A program made the translations under genes and the position numbers. The notes below the pieces were generated by a model. That model saw only the letters and a list, made by a program, of their open reading frames with translations, was not told the origin of the DNA and searched no databases. From assembly GCA_947496215.1 (NCBI GenBank), contig CANMCF010000002.1:1-64000 (forward strand): 64,000 nt of DNA, read 5' to 3'. Within the stretch, counting starts at the first letter, position 1; the number at the start of each line of letters is the position of its first letter. Origin of the DNA: an uncultured Bizionia sp. (GTDB taxonomy: Bacteria; Bacteroidota; Bacteroidia; Flavobacteriales; Flavobacteriaceae). Of this stretch, positions 63,082 through 64,000 are shown one piece after another.

Positions 63082-64000
63082 TCAAACATTCAAAGGGTTG
63101 TAACCTAGATATGGTACTTCCTTTTCGTTGAAAACAACACCATAGTCTTCCAATTCCTTTAAGATGGGTTCATAAACTTCCTTGGTAATGGGAACCAGTA
63201 CGCCAGGCGTCTTTATTTTTCCATTCAGGATGGCCATGGTTGCCATTGCTACTGGTAATCCTACCGTCTTTGCCATTGCCGTATAGGTTTGGTCTTCTCC
63301 CAAAGTTACCATAGTAGCATCGATTTGATGTTTCTTGCCATTCAACTCGTAGCCGAACTTGTGATACATGACAATCATGTCCTTGTCATCCTCATCCAAT
63401 GTCCAGCTGTCCATCAAGATCTTTTGAAGAATTTGAGCAGGTGTGGCTTTTTTCAACTCTACCATTTTCGTTGGACTGAAAAGGTCGAGTTCTATGAACT
63501 TGTCCCAAATGGTATCATCCTGATCTATTTTGATCGCATGTCTGAATTTAAGCTCTACGGAATCCGAAGGGCTATATGGTAAAAACGAGTTTACGAAGTC
63601 TCGGTAACTCATGTTCTCGCTATCGTCAATGGTGTAACTGTCGTCTGTCATCCCCAGAGCAGCAAGTACTTGCCAGCCACGAGAAAAACCAACGCGACGG
63701 ATGGTACCCCTATAAAGTGTCTTTATGTCATCCAAACCATAGACACTTTGGTATTTCAAGGAATCTCTATTGGCATAAGCTTCAAAACGGCCATAACCAT
63801 CAATTTCCAAGAACTCAGTGCGTCTGAACAAGCGATTGTATGGAATGTATTTGTAGGTTCCCTCTTGTAAGAACTTGGCAGCGCTCCCCTGTCCAGCTAC
63901 AACCACATTTCTGGGATTCCAAGTAAATTTGTAGTTCCATAGGTTGTTGTCGCTTTCTGGAGCTACCAATCCGCCAGTAAAGGACTCAAATAAAATCACT
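63082..64000 (-). CDS. Saccharopine dehydrogenase (C-terminal part; gene runs off right edge)
   Basis: The 306 visible codons match the C-terminal two thirds of the LYS9-like saccharopine reductase/dehydrogenase: SFTGGLVAPESDNNLWNYKFTWNPRNVV, then GYGRFEAYANRDSL and LPVAMATMAILNGKIKTPGV near the end. The N-terminal NAD(P)-binding Rossmann part is outside the window. In Bacteroidetes the enzyme takes part in lysine metabolism. The visible 5' codon is GTG, an internal Val rather than a start. Confidence 0.93.
   Translation of the reverse strand, partial: VILFESFTGGLVAPESDNNLWNYKFTWNPRNVVVAGQGSAAKFLQEGTYKYIPYNRLFRRTEFLEIDGYGRFEAYANRDSLKYQSVYGLDDIKTLYRGTIRRVGFSRGWQVLAALGMTDDSYTIDDSENMSYRDFVNSFLPYSPSDSVELKFRHAIKIDQDDTIWDKFIELDLFSPTKMVELKKATPAQILQKILMDSWTLDEDDKDMIVMYHKFGYELNGKKHQIDATMVTLGEDQTYTAMAKTVGLPVAMATMAILNGKIKTPGVLVPITKEVYEPILKELEDYGVVFNEKEVPYLGYNPLNV

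Noticed and set aside
1-64000. tRNA, rRNA, tmRNA or CRISPR arrays
   Set aside because: No cloverleaf with a TTCGAnnC arm, no rRNA stretch and no evenly spaced repeats were seen when reading the intergenic regions; a covariance-model scan was not possible.

Overview
The window is AT-rich chromosomal DNA from a member of the Bacteroidetes, most likely a gliding marine-type Flavobacteriaceae. The evidence is the conserved mutY-ssb-gldE-gldD gliding-motility cluster, several secreted proteins with type IX secretion (T9SS) C-terminal sorting domains, Bacteroidetes-only families (DUF4301, DUF4199, DUF3098, DUF3127, DUF3575), promoter boxes of the TTG...TAnnTTTG type, and near absence of Shine-Dalgarno sequences. 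No rRNA, tRNA, CRISPR array or prophage was found. One IS3-family insertion sequence is present.

Layout. 1-7.2 kb: end of a secreted protein, a Tas-type aldo/keto reductase, an OmpA-like lipoprotein, exonuclease III, a very large envelope protein and a small lipoprotein. 7.2-12.9 kb: T9SS cargo region with a 982-aa P-domain protein, a DUF3575-like protein, an N-terminally truncated M43 metalloprotease and a truncated secreted repeat protein carrying an 11-G tract. 13.1-19.1 kb: rng, a 30-codon very basic protein, hup, mutY, ssb, gldE and gldD. 19.1-27.1 kb: a metal-binding lipoprotein, an EamA exporter, the IS element, a pair of M16 peptidases, DUF4199, and rplU-rpmA with an L21 carrying a helix-hairpin-helix tail.

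27.2-38.1 kb: two unknown secreted proteins, ahcY, then a tight forward run of a phosphopantetheinyl transferase, a GGGP synthase, a thiamine-binding-like protein, a PnuC/PnuT-like transporter, a NadR-like kinase, DUF4301 and arfB. This is followed by a TPP riboswitch and a TonB-dependent receptor. Together these look like a thiamine-scavenging locus in which the NadR-like ATPase may be the kinase. 38.1-48.9 kb: housekeeping (greA, HIT protein, histidine kinase, flavin reductase, DUF3127, AtoE, aat, SemiSWEET, leuS, UbiA-like). 49-55.3 kb: ftsX, DUF3098, uppP and truB, interrupted by a decayed small gene and followed by a frameshifted beta-barrel gene, a TonB-like protein, a thioredoxin-like protein and a DNA glycosylase. 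55.4-64 kb: secreted unknowns, a YugP-type protease, a NarL/NarX-type two-component pair beside two orphan proteins, a tail-collar domain protein, a T9SS cargo protein, an Lrp regulator and saccharopine dehydrogenase running off the right edge.

Recurring theme: four loci contain homopolymer or short-indel disruptions (50093-50473, 52362-52906, IS orfB) or a long homopolymer (12360-12370). They could be phase-variable switches, real decay or sequencing errors; raw reads would tell. The most useful leads are the thiamine locus, the fused and truncated T9SS pair at 11091-12844, and a three-block element shared upstream of two secreted-protein genes.
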